Of a stretch of DNA of 64,000 bases, positions 10,272 through 22,500 are shown in pieces. Each line of letters begins with the position of its first letter. The stretch's first letter is position 1. The position numbers and the translations under genes are program-made. Source of the DNA: Branchiostoma lanceolatum (taxonomy: Eukaryota; Chordata; Leptocardii; Amphioxiformes; Branchiostomatidae); NCBI RefSeq assembly GCF_035083965.1, contig NC_089722.1, forward strand, positions 28,418,642 to 28,482,641, read 5' to 3'. The notes below the pieces were generated by a model, which was given only the letters and a program-made list of their open reading frames with translations, searched no databases and had not been told where the DNA came from.

Positions 10272-13200
10272 ATGCATCGTGCAGCAAGCAGACGTTCGGA
10301 GGCGAGTGAGCCCGACATGGACGGGATGGCGGAGAGCGAGCTGTCCAAGTTACAGCGCCAGTACCGCATCATGGAGGGGGACCGTAAGGCGTACTGCGAA
10401 GAATCCCAGAACATCATTCGCAAGCAGAAGTGAGTGCCATCATCATTACAGTAATGTAAAAGCATTACTGTAAATGCAGAAATGTTCACGGTGGTTTTAT
10501 GTTCATGGATTTCACGGTGAACTCTTATTAACTGCAAACTTAAAAGCTGTTCTATTGTGTGACTGTAGTGGTACTATTGTTTCAAACATGAACTGAAAAC
10601 CTCCGCGAACATTCGGTCTCCATTTTCTTCCTACCGCAAAGTTAAATCCCTGCGAACATTTCTGCATTTATAGTATGTTTGCCTGTTGGTTTGATATTAA
10701 GTTATTCTTAACGTTACATCACTTAATGTCACAAGGTAAAAGTTACTCAAGCAACTGGATAGATCTAGGAAATGATTTCCTAAATCTGTACAGTTGCTTG
10801 AGTAACTGTAAGTTAAAGGTGCCCTAAGCAACATTAGGGCACTGAAAGTCACATATTCAAAATCAATCTTTTTCTGATTTCTATCTATAGTAAGTTTAGA
10901 TAACACTATCCCATCGCATATTGACCATCATGGAGCAAAAATGCAATGTCGTTGTGTGGTGGGAACTCATTGAAAATCTGAGCACTTGGATGCCAGCCAT
11001 CATTTCAAATCTTCCGAACATGCACGATTCTGACCGATAAGTCATGAACGCTTCCGAAGAAATAATCACGTGGTCATGGCTCAATGTGCTTGAGCATTGT
11101 GACGTCACGCGGCCGGAAATAACCGAAAATTGTCGACAGAAAACGGTTACGGCTGGATTCTGGGCTGATTTTTGGGGGGACCCAATAAATAAAATACTCC
11201 TTTTGTGGCTTGCTTCTGTGCTGTTTTTAAACGCCCAAAGTCTGAAATAATGATACAGATGTGCTAATATGGGGAAGCAAATGTCATTTTCAACCTCACA
11301 AAACAGAATTGTTTTCCCCAGAATATTTCAAGTTTTACCCCCTGATATCGCTTAGGGCACCTTTAACCTTGCATATCTTATTACCTGGGTGTCTAACCTT
11401 CATCAACACATCATTTAACCTACAACCTGGTACCCTTTTGGGACCAAATTCACATTGATTACCAGATTAGGCAGCAGGAAGAAGGTTAATGTCTTTTGCA
11501 GAACCATTCCACAAATGTAGGCAACAGAAGCGTGCTAGAAATGACCGAACCGACATGCTACTTTAAGCTTTACGCTGTAGGATATCGGCACCCTTATTTC
11601 CCACTGTCTTTTATCATTATGTGACTGCTTGGTTTCTTACTCCCCCTAACTGTATCTCATTGCTGTTTGTCTGTATTATAAAGACCCAGTAAACTCGGTC
11701 AATTTTCAGAAGAAAGCAATAAGGCAGGTGTTCTTTTCAGTATTGAGAACTTGTTGGTATACTTAAGGTACATCAAGGACTTTTTCAAAACCTCCTTGGG
11801 TACTCCAACTCTTCAAATATTCAAGTGATCACCTGATACCTGATATTGTCTCGGTAAGTGGGCACAGAATGGTTGTTAAGAGGGTGTAGGAGTCCTCGTG
11901 TGACCATGTGAACTTCCCGTTCCACAGAGCCATGATTGAAGCTCTCCAGGCGGAGCAGACGGAGATTAAGACAGACCTGACGCTGGCGGAGAGCCGACAG
12001 AACCAGATTAAGGACGGAGACAACACCCACTCCCTGAAGGACCTTGTCGAGAGTAAGGACAGCTACGAGGATCTCATCGCTGAGGAGAAACAGACCATCG
12101 CTGAACTGGATGCAAAGGTACCATTGTGATGTCTTTAACCTTCTCCCTGCCGCCTAACTCTGTAACCAATAGGAAATTGGGTGCCAAACGGCTTCTTCAG
12201 TGTGCTAAAGGTCGAAATAGGATACACTTTTCAGGATAGTCTGCTCTATTGAGTCGATGAAAACAAGTTTTAGCAATGAAGGCAGAATGAGAATTGACAT
12301 CATGGTATTTGCTAAATATATTTAATACAGTTGTAAGAACATATTTTGCTGTTGTACTATTAGCTATTTCTACACCTGCGATGGTAAATGTTATATCCAG
12401 AATTATTACGAAAGGTTACTCGGCTGTTCTGTTGTGATGTTCACTGTTTTTTTTTCCAAACTTGCCTGTAGATTCGATCCATGGAGCGCAAGATTAAGAT
12501 GCAGCATAAGACCATGGGAGGGGTCCACGCATCTCACCAGAGGCACACACAGACACAGAAGATGATTCGGGTGTTGGAGAATAGGCTGCACAAGGTGAGA
12601 CTTAATCTATCTATCGATACCTAATATGTAGTCAGTTTCAAATTTTACTGTATATCTATCTCTAAGCCTTACTCCATATGTGGCCATATTTTACCTCAGT
12701 CACTTTGGAAGCCGTTTCATGATGTAAAATTCATACAAAAACAGTGTTTAGGTCAGAAGACAAGAAAAGGAAAGCTGCTGGTCCAGTTGCCCTGCTGTAT
12801 CATTTGGAAAATGTTGACAGTTCATTTCCTTCGTCTGTCTTCTCCAGGCTACTGTGGAATTCAACGACATGTTGACGGAGAATTCCACGCTGCGAGAGGA
12901 AATCGACCACCTGCGTACGGAGAGAAACGTGTTTGACAACCTGTACAAGAAGTTGTCCAAAGAGCTGAATGAGAAGAAGAAGGAGATGGGAGAGATTATT
13001 GAGCAGTCCACCTCAGCATATGATGCCAGGTAGAGTCTTGTGACAGACTTTTCTTTGTATACTAGTAACATGTTCTAAGGTGACTTTAGTTCTGCAATTT
13101 TTCAAACATCTAAGACATAATATATAGGGATGTCCCTGTAGCTCAAATGGAGGCAACCTCAAAGTTAAGCTCCTGCCTGGTTCCAATTAGTTGCTAAATG

Positions 13201-16200
13201 AGACACCGGTTTAATAGTGAGTTAAGCCCCCGTCACAAATCAAGAAATTAGCTCGGCCGACTTGTCGGCGAGCTCCAAATGGCGATTTTCGGGCGAAGTA
13301 CGACCGACGTCCTGCCGATTCTACGGGCTTCGGGCGAATTTTCGGAGCTCGGCCGACGTTCGCGTGTCACTGGAAGCTGCGCTTAAATTCAGCGAGGCCT
13401 CGGCGACGATTTTTGAACTCGCACAGCTCGTCAACAGTTTGCCCGTAGCTCGCCCGAGCAACGCCCAGCGCTCGGCCAATATTCGGGCGGGCATCCGAGG
13501 ATTTTAGACCCGATTTTTGATCGGTCGGAGGTCGCCCAAACTCTTCGGCCTCGTGCGAGCCTCGCACGGGCCTTGAACAATAATCGGACGACCGTCGTCA
13601 GTGTTCCGGCCGACTCATGAAAAGTAAGGCGTGCTTCGGGCGAGCGTTGTGCAGGTGTTGATGGGAGCTTGGACGGGCCTCGGCCGAACTCCTTCTTGTT
13701 TATAGATAAAAGGAAACGACAGTTTGGTTTAAAACATAAGATGATAAATGATACTGTAATATTAACTAATACGAATTTCAACTTGTCGAAGAATGCTGCC
13801 AAACTTTTCTAATGAAAGACAATTCAATGCAAAGTTAAATTTTCATTCAAAAAAAAAATTATAAATAAAATGTTGACACCGAAGACAATGCTTCTTGTTT
13901 CAATTTGTATATTAATGAACTGGGGCTTGACTTTTGAGGTTTGACTTCACTTCCTGAGTTTTTTCTCCACAAAATGACTAGTTGAAAGTCCACTGAGTCA
14001 TTATAGATCTATGTTTGTCTGCCGAGGCACGCCCAGGCGTCGGCAGGGCGTCGATAGGCTTGTCAACGGTCGGTCGAAGCTCGGACGGCGTTCGCCCGAG
14101 CTTCGGTCGATTTCTATTTGGTGAAAATTTTTGGATCGGGGTTAAACGACTGATCTGTTGACTTTGTGGCTCCTGCACTTGTATTTTGATTGGTCTATAA
14201 CAAAATTCCTCTTTATGTGATTATTTTCAGTGTGCCCACCTACTTCACTTGTGCCCTACAGATTTGCCACAACTCAGAAAGTAAAGTTGGTCCAAATTTG
14301 AGATTGTTACCAGGCCATTTGATCCTGACTTCGTCCGTGTCCAAGAGATGGTACCGTCTTATGTGGGATTTATGATTATTAGCGTTCGACGGACGTCGCC
14401 CGAGCTCTGTTCAATTTGTGACGGGGCAGGTTTTCAGTGAAAAATACGGTCGACGCTCGGGCGAATTTGAAATTCGGCGAGCTTCCGGCGATCTACAAAA
14501 TCGGCAGATGCTCGCATGAATTGTGACGCCGGCTTTAGGACAGCTCGATTGGAGCAGCACCCATCTTTTGGAAGGGCCATAAATGGGGGTCTCGTGTTCA
14601 AGGAGGTGCCTCGAGCATGTTAAAGCCATAAATAAAGGGAAAGGGCTAGCAACCCCTCCCTGTAGAAGCACATATATATCCTGCTTCTATAACAGCAAGG
14701 AAACTTGTTGCCCTATGTTCCACTAGGCACTACAGGTCTGAACGAAGACATTCTACCTGCCTATCATGTCCATGTGTGATTGACTGCTTCGCAGGTGACT
14801 GATGATGTTAACGTCCATGAAACATTAAGATTTTTATCTAACAATTGTCTCTGTCACTGCTTCCTGTAGGGATGAGGCCCAGGCTAAGATGATGGGTCTG
14901 AAGGACCGCAGTGAGAAGGACCTGGCACAGTACAACATGGAGCTGAAGGAGCTCATGCGCATCATCGACCACGACGCCAAACTCAAGCAGTTCATGACCA
15001 TGAAGACCCAGGAGAGGGCTGAGATGCAGGAGGAGGAGGAGCTCAAGGGGAAGAAAAAAGGTGGGCAGAATTTTATTCTTATCTCTTGTTTCACACTGGG
15101 GGTCTCAAAGGCTTGTCCCTTTGTGCTGTGATGGAAATTTGCTTGTGGGGGAGGACAAAAATTTCATCCCGTCCGTCCATGTGGAAGGACAAAAATCTGA
15201 ACTTCATGACATAAAAACACATAATTCTTTGCTAAAATTGCACATCTTTGACCCCCACCCCCAAATTATCGAAACAGTGAGTGGGGCGGACAAGCATTTA
15301 AAGCTGGAGACAGCCCTGGTTTAGACATCAAAAGAACATCTTAAAAGTCTGTAACTTAGGGGCAAGAGATGCGCCATAACTATACAAATGTTGACATTTC
15401 AGAAGAAAGACAGTAAAAGAAAAGAAGGTCTTGCAAGAAATAATACGTCATGATTGACTGTAATGTTGTCAATGGTTTTACATGACTGTTTATTTCTTTT
15501 TGCAGAGGAAGAGAAGCCAGTTGGAGGAGAAGAAACAGTAGAAACATATGAGGCTGCCTTCACGCGAATCAAGGAGGTCACGGGAGAGGAAGACATCGAC
15601 ACTCTTGTCAAGAAGTTCATCGCTACAGAGGACAAGAACTTTGCACTGTTTAATTATGTTAACGAGCTGAATAACGAGGTGGAGCTCCTGCAGGAACAGA
15701 TCCAGGAGATCAAGGATGAGATCGCCAAGTTTAAAGCTCAGGGCATCGAGATGGAGAAACAGAGGAAGGAGATCATGAAAGACCTGGAGGTGGGACGTCT
15801 TCTTGTCTTTCCTCCTGATGTTATGTTCATTTTCCCCATTGAACCTCTATCAAAACATAACATAAAACTAGAAAGGCAATGTGCAAGCAAATACATAATG
15901 TTTATTGACTAAAACACCTTCATATATCTGGTGACCAGCCCCTTCAACCTGTCCTGCCACTTGCTACATTAGGTGTTAGACAATACATGGTGTCTGCTAC
16001 ACATCGGGTTACCACAGTGACAGCCGTCTGGTCCAGGTCTTTGACATTCATTTGGAAGGGAAGAAGAACAAGAAATATTGAAAAAATATGTTACCCTTCT
16101 GTGAAGGTAAACATAATGAGTTTCTAGGAGCTACAACACAGAACAGAAATATTAGGAGGCTTGAAATTTCATCAGTTGGTAAAATGTATAATAAGAAATT

Positions 16201-17796
16201 AACTGTTCTCCTACTCTAAAAATTTCACTCACCAGAATTTTCGACGGAATCATTCGGTCTTCATCAGCTATTTGACCCAAGTGCTGTAGACACGTGTTTC
16301 CCTGCTAACATCTCCGGTCACTTTCACAGGCAAAGGCGACATCATCCACCCAGCAGGCTGACCAACACGAGCAGCAGCAGAAAAGTACCAACAAGATCCT
16401 GGAGCAGCTGAAGGCCGCCGTGGAGTCCGTCTTCACCAAGATCAACTGTGACCGCTCCGTCATCACCGACATGCTGGGGGGCAGCGAGGGAGTCACGGAG
16501 AACAACATGATGCAATACCTGGGTCTGATCGAACAGAAGACTAACGACCTACTACAGATGCAGGCTTTCTTGGAATTGAAGGTGCCCAGAACATTATCTT
16601 TATCAATTTCCTCTATTAAGTTGCAAAAGGATATACAACAACAACAACAACAACAAAATAATGTTTGATATTCATTTGTAAATACAAAATGTCCTGTATG
16701 TAGTTTGGATTGGGTTGGTCTGAGATACAACCTGTCTCAAAGCATGTTTCAAAGCACGTTTACAAGTGAGTCTGCCATGAGATACAATCATCTGCACCCC
16801 TCATTCATTCAATGAACGACAAAGACGCAAAAAGGTCTGGGCTAGGTAGGTTAGGCTTTATGTACAGGCGGCCCAGTGTGTGGGGGGGTAGGGGGTTTGT
16901 GCTTACAAAACTACCTCTGTTAGCTTGGATGTCAGTCAACAGGTGAAGTCTTGGCGCATGGTGCATCTGGGTCACCTAATTAACTTATTTGAGCTCCGCC
17001 CAAATATTCAACATGTGATAGTAACTCTTCTTTTACGTGTGGCCTTCCAGGAGGCTGAACAGAAAGGCGAGGAGACAGGCAGGCCGGCCACCACCACCCT
17101 GGCCATTGGTCCCAGTGTTCCCCCCATCCCTGCCACCATGCTGAACATCGCTGCACCGTCAACTGGGTATGTACACATGTACTTCTGTTGTCTTCACTAA
17201 GAATCACAGGTCATTCTGTCCAGGGATGTAACTGGACAACATACTATTATTATTAGAGAGATAAACATTTGAAATGCAGCCCTTCTGCATTGTACCAAAC
17301 ATACCTGAAAATGTCAGACATTCCTTTTTAGTATGACAACTACTGAAACAGAAATGTGCTCTTGAATCTGATACTTAAACATGGGTGTCAAGTAGCATTA
17401 TTACGTGACTTTAAAATGCACCCCTTCTGTATTGTACCAAACATTCCTGGTGGTAAACCGTATGTTGTTCAAAACACCCCTTGTTAGTATTGACAACTAC
17501 AGAAATGTGCTCTTAGGTCTGATGATTTTAAAAACGCATCAAGTAGCATTGTTACGTGACTTTGTTCCCTCTGGCAATTTTACAGCGATGATTACGAGAG
17601 TGAATCAGAATCGGACGACAACGGTGATTACAACCGACCCATGTCCCAAGACGAACTGAAGGCAAAGGTCATGCGCAGCATCACCAAGAAAGAGCAGGCG
17701 CCAAAGAAGCGTGCAAGCTCGCCAACGGGAGACAAACACGACAAACCGCGCCCGGGAAGCAAGCAGGAAAAAATCAAGAAGCCAACGAAGAGATAA
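10272..17796 (+). CDS. ODAD1: Outer dynein arm docking complex coiled-coil protein (ODAD1/CCDC63-like)
   Basis: ODAD1 (CCDC114), CCDC63 and Chlamydomonas DC2 anchor outer dynein arms to ciliary doublet microtubules. Exons: 10272-10429, 11928-12117, 12472-12594, 12848-13029, 14870-15060, 15506-15789, 16330-16581, 17051-17166, 17586-17796. All phases join to 568 residues, close to the length I recall for CCDC63 and shorter than ODAD1. The protein is almost wholly predicted coiled coil, with MERKIKMQHKTMGGVHASHQ and the NFALFNYVNELNNEVE block as recognisable family segments. It ends with a low-complexity acidic DDYESESESDDNGDY stretch and a basic Lys/Pro tail. The start is the first in-frame ATG after an acceptor. 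I cannot decide between the ODAD1 and CCDC63 paralogues; a pre-duplication gene is likely. Confidence 0.85.
10740..10816. repeat. Short foldback with GTTACTCAAGCAACTGGAT ends
   Basis: GTTACTCAAGCAACTGGAT (from about 10742) is mirrored by CAGTTGCTTGAGTAACTG (to about 10810). The same ends bound the element at 40980-41170, and single ends occur near 21510 and 48740. It lies in intron 1 of the ODAD1-like coding region. Confidence 0.65.
13230..14535. mobile_element. ~1.3-kb GC-rich element with GTCACAA ends in ODAD1 intron 4
   Basis: The element begins CCCCCGTCACAAATC and ends AATTGTGACGCCGGC, forming short terminal inverted repeats; a further GTGACGGGGC end lies near 14418. Both GC-rich flanks (13245-13690 and 14010-14520) are filled with variants of TCGGGCGA / GCTCGGCCGA, separated by an AT-rich centre. 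No coding capacity is seen, so it is probably a nested or composite MITE. Confidence 0.5.
17265..17565. repeat. Diverged ~140-bp tandem duplication in ODAD1 intron 8
   Basis: Two copies share CCCTTCTG.ATTGTACCAAACAT, then TATTGACAACTAC-like sequence, GAAATGTGCTCTT and CAAGTAGCATT.TTACGTGAC in the same order. Confidence 0.7.
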
Positions 17797-18301
17797 ACAA
17801 GAACTGCATGTTTATAGGACCTTTTATTCCTGTGTTTGCCCCACATTTTTTGGTATAGTTGTATCCGTTAGCATGTAACGTTAACCTATGGCACACATTT
17901 GTGGCACACTTTTGTTTGCCCAGGAGCGGAATACTTTGTACTGACATATAATACATTACAACAAACAACCGAAGATATACAGAATACACAACAACTTTTG
18001 TTTCCCAAGAAGAGTACACACATGTAAAAGGCTGTAAATGTATATAACAAAAAAGTTTTTGCATATTTTTAACAGGAGTTCAACAGATTTTAAATGCCAA
18101 ATACACATTTGACTACATGTTACGATGATGCAGCATCAAAGTATACATGTATTTTAACCAAATGCCAGTGATATCTATTTTTGTATTTGCTGACACAGTA
18201 GTCTCCATTATATATGGAGCCAGTGATGAGACTCTTAAAGTGACCATTGAATTCTTCACATGATGTACATTAATGCAAGTCCATTGTTAAGAAAAAGAGT
18301 G

Positions 18302-18307
18302 AATAAA
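18302..18307 (+). terminator. Candidate polyadenylation signal of the ODAD1-like gene
   Basis: AATAAA lies about 500 bases after the stop codon, within AT-rich sequence. It is the first clear hexamer I noticed downstream on this strand. Confidence 0.35.
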
Positions 18308-18837
18308 TTATAAAAGAGCGTGAACATCATAAGGCTCTTTACTGTAATTCATCATATAGATAGTTTCTGGTCAAGTTGAAGAAAATGTTTTGATCAGTTT
18401 CTTGCCTCAAAAAGTAGATCTACATGTATAAGGTTATAATGAGATTACAAATTGTCATTCTTGATAATATTGCAATTTCTTGCAAAAATCTTTGAACCAC
18501 TACATTTACTGGGTTAAACATTTTTTTCACAAAGTAGTCTTCACCGTAGTATCTGTAGAGAAAGTAGACCATTGTTCCAGATGCAAATTTCTAACAGGAG
18601 AAAAAATATTTACCGGATATTTTAATCTGGTAGTATGACAGTATGATGTGATATTTCACATTTCGAGTAATTCACATATTCCACAGTTATAATATTGGAA
18701 ATGTTGCCGCTGCAAGTATGCATATTGATCATAAATATCAAGCATCATATTACCAATCTAGCTGGCAAAATAATTTAATCATGCTCAGGAATTTTCAAAC
18801 TGCCATATCAGCTTATACTACGGTAAAAGTCAGGTAC

Positions 18838-18985
18838 TCATCTTTGAACCTGGGTGGAGTGAGGAAAGTCGTGTTGAGTGCCTTTCCCAAGGGTACAACA
18901 TCGGTGGCATGTCAGGGTAGCCCAGGCCCTACAGGGTCTTGGCCAAACACCCTAACTGTTATGCCAACAATACGTGATCAGTCAC
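18838..18985. mobile_element. SINE-like fragment
   Basis: The segment GCCTTTCCCAAGGGTACAAC followed by ATCGGTGGCATG matches the SINE-like repeat at 40370-40600 (GCCTTTCCCAAGGGCACAAG then ATCGGTGACATG). It lies between the tail-to-tail ODAD1-like and FBXO21 genes. Confidence 0.55.
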
Positions 18986-19519
18986 ATGGTAGCAGTGCAG
19001 AATTTAGTGCTGAAAACCTTTTCTCCTCTTGAGTTGTTATATCAGGCAATAGTATGCTTGCTATAAGATGGAAATTCTCTTTCTTGGAAATTGTGTCAAA
19101 CACTTGCAATTTCCGTTTGTCTTCTGTAACTTGTGTCCTAACTCCTAAGATTAGGAGTCCACGCGCTATAATGAAGCTCTGCATCTATGTGAGTGATCCA
19201 ACCAACAAGCATCACAAGTTAGCTTTGGCTCTAGCTTAAACATTTGACACAATCCAAGAACAGCCCTTAAAGTTTCTACTACAAAACTCCTATGCTTAAA
19301 ATTAGGCTTCTGAAATTAAGGTCATACACAGCATGATGTAAACACCTGAAATATTGTTACTTAATATACATATCACATCGGACCTGCACATTTCAGCATT
19401 GATTGAATAGAAATTATAAACCGGTAGAATGGTACACTCTTCCACTCTTCAGTACAATGCCCCATCCTCTTGCAAGTCAACTGTTGTAACACATTATTCA
19501 TGGAACACTCAGTGATCAG

Positions 19520-22500
19520 CTAAGGTGCTGCTTCTGCGGAGGCGAAGTGCTCGCATGTCATTTCCTCATCGTGCGGATATCTCTTCTTTAGCTCGTTGTT
19601 TGGTATGTAATAGTTTCCTGTGAACTGCTGGAAGAAGCGACCAATTTCTGGGTGGGTGATCTCACACGGATGTTGGTGATGCTCCAGATTCTCTGTGAGG
19701 TATCATACCAGTGTTTTAGACTCAACATTACTACTTAAGCTTGCTATGCTTCTTTGATAGTAATCTACAACATTCTTAAAGCAAAGAAATCATTGAGGTC
19801 TAAAAGCACAAATATCACAGGCCTTCAAAGGAATTTGAACTGATTTTCACATGTCACTACTTGTCACTCACTGATTCATGACATCATGTTAACTGCATTT
19901 GCAAATACTCTATGTGGCATGTGTACAAATTGAACAGAGTTCAAAGGCTGAATGCTATTGCCATCCAGGGCAACAAATTTCTTGAAAAATTTCCATCTTT
20001 ACCTAAAGCTTTTAAGCCTGTACAACAGGTTCAAATTCCAAGAATTTATATGGAATATGTAGTAACTGATGTATAAGACTGCTGGGCGACTAACTAGTGC
20101 AGTGGTTACCCGAGGGAAAATGCAGACTTGAACTACTTTATTGACAATGATCGAAAGAGACAATGGTCTCACAGGGTCTTCATTGGTGTCTGCCATGAAG
20201 GACAAAAAATACTGGAATTGCTTTATCTATGAGTTTTAATACCACTGGAGAATATTTCTCCGGATGTAAAATGATGGTGATGATGTATAAGAACCGTGGA
20301 AAGCGTACCTCGTGCTGCGTATCTGTTGGAACCATCAGCCACCAGCACGTTAAAGAAGGGTTGGTTGGGTCCCTTGGAGAGACTGTGTACGCCCATCTGT
20401 ATCATCCACTCTTCACTCATCTCACACTGGGGGTCCCAGCCATAGATAACACAGTTGTAACTGTACCTGTGGACACAATTTTAGATATTATATTGTCAGT
20501 CCTGTTCAAACAGGTTCCACACTATCTTCTTTCCAGCTCCTGTCCTGCTGTGAGTCAGCTGAGCATAAAAACGTCTGATGTTTAGTGTCTGACTGTAACC
20601 CCATTCACCATATCCTTACTTTTCCCTGTACATCGGGATGTGTTTGAATCCAATTCCATCTGGTTTGTTGGACAGCCTTGGTTGCAGGTCAGTCTGTTCA
20701 ATCTGGAGTTCTATATTACTAGTATATATAATATATAGTGTATTATGTAGAATATATCATTTTTACACTCATTATAGCCGTTTCTCGATGTGCGTGAAGA
20801 TTGACCCGTAGCCACATAAAACAGAACAAACATATGGTATGACAATTGATTCTACCTTCTATGCCTCATGATCATGCCCACAGAGTAGATCACCCCGTCT
20901 GCGTTGAAGTTCTTCTTGTCGTCCCTCCGCTTTTGCTCCACCTAAATCAACAACAAGACGGATTAGTAACATGCTATGACTGGCTTTCCATCTTGAATAC
21001 AAAATATAAATGTGGGGGGGGGGATGCGCAACCTGCTTGACACAGGCAGTAATCATCTTATGTCATACCTGGCTATGGGCTGCGATAACGTTCCATCGAA
21101 TGATTCAAACGTGCTTCGCATACGCTGCTGTCAAAAATTTGTGGAGTGAGGTGGGGTGGGGTATGGGGTTGTTGTGGAACGGAGTGGGGTTGGGTAGGGT
21201 GGTGTGGGGTGAGGGAGGAAAGTCGTGTCACCTTGGGAGGTTCGTCCTTGATTTGTTGCTGCTGTGTGGCCTTGACCATCATGTGACGTATCTGACTGGA
21301 CAGTTCCTCGCCCTCTGGCCGATCTAGCAGCTGCTGTAGATTCTCAAGCACCTTTATTAAGGTCACAAACAAAACGAACAACAAAATAAATGTACATATC
21401 AATTCTTGGTCTAAAACCTGATTCTCCAGTTCTGTCCTTTAGTCACTGACGAAAGATTGTGGATGCTGTCTGAAACGTCGGACAGACGGGGAGTGTTTCA
21501 AAATTTCATCCAGTTGCTTGAGTAACTGTCTTTTGGCGTAACAAAATAAACACAAACCATCATTTACAGGCTTCAAAGTTAAAGGAATAGGTTGGTCAGA
21601 TGGTGACAGATAATGTTCTGAACCATTATGTGACCAAATTCTACATTAACAAACTCTAGTAAAATAAGAAAACATACCGGTGGTGTTCAGCTAAAACAAG
21701 TTATAACTAGAATAAAAATCCCCAAGGCATTGTGCATAAGGAACTGTTGGTATCTTTGACCGAAGCTAAAAATCATATTCTAAGACCTTTGAAGAAAAGG
21801 CTAATCTTGGAGCCTTACCTCTGAAAGGTTGATGTTAAGGTGAAGGTAGACCCTGGCCTGTAGAAGGGCATTCTCAATGTCACCGGGGTTCAGCAGGAGA
21901 GCAAGGTCAAGGTTACTCCTCAGACATACCAAGGAACTGCGGAAGAAGCGGTAAACAGGAAAGTAGCAGGCATACGTCAGTGCAAAGTTTCAAATTGGCT
22001 GCCACGTTCATTGTGACGTCATGACTGGGCAAGTCACCGATTAATGTAATTACCTGGTGGAAAGAATCAAAAGCTGGAGGTATGAAGTTTTGATGGTTCG
22101 ATGTTCAATAACATCCAAAGTGTGAATATTTTGTGAAAATTTCTATGTTATCAAACAACAGTATTATGTTTTATGTAATTTCAGGAAATTCTTAATGTTG
22201 ATGTCATTGGTGTCTTATGCCCTTTAATTATGGTTAATCATATCACAAGTTACTAGTAATGCATGAACGGCAACCTTTGTTTTTTCTGTGTGTACATTCA
22301 CAGCCATGTAGTTACAACAGCAAAAGTACAAACTTATCTTTTCACTTTGTACATTCTTATTAATTCATACACTTTCATTTACAGATCGCAGACACTTTTT
22401 CTCCTTACAAAACTTCTCCTCGCTGAATTTTTCTTACCAATACTAGTCTCCCCCTGATTTATAAGTAGCTTATTGGAATAACGCTTACCTGTCTCCCATT

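Noticed and set aside
13262-13567. Open frames in the GC-rich element of the ODAD1 intron
   Set aside because: The CpG-rich 8-mer repeats give long frames on both strands by composition alone.
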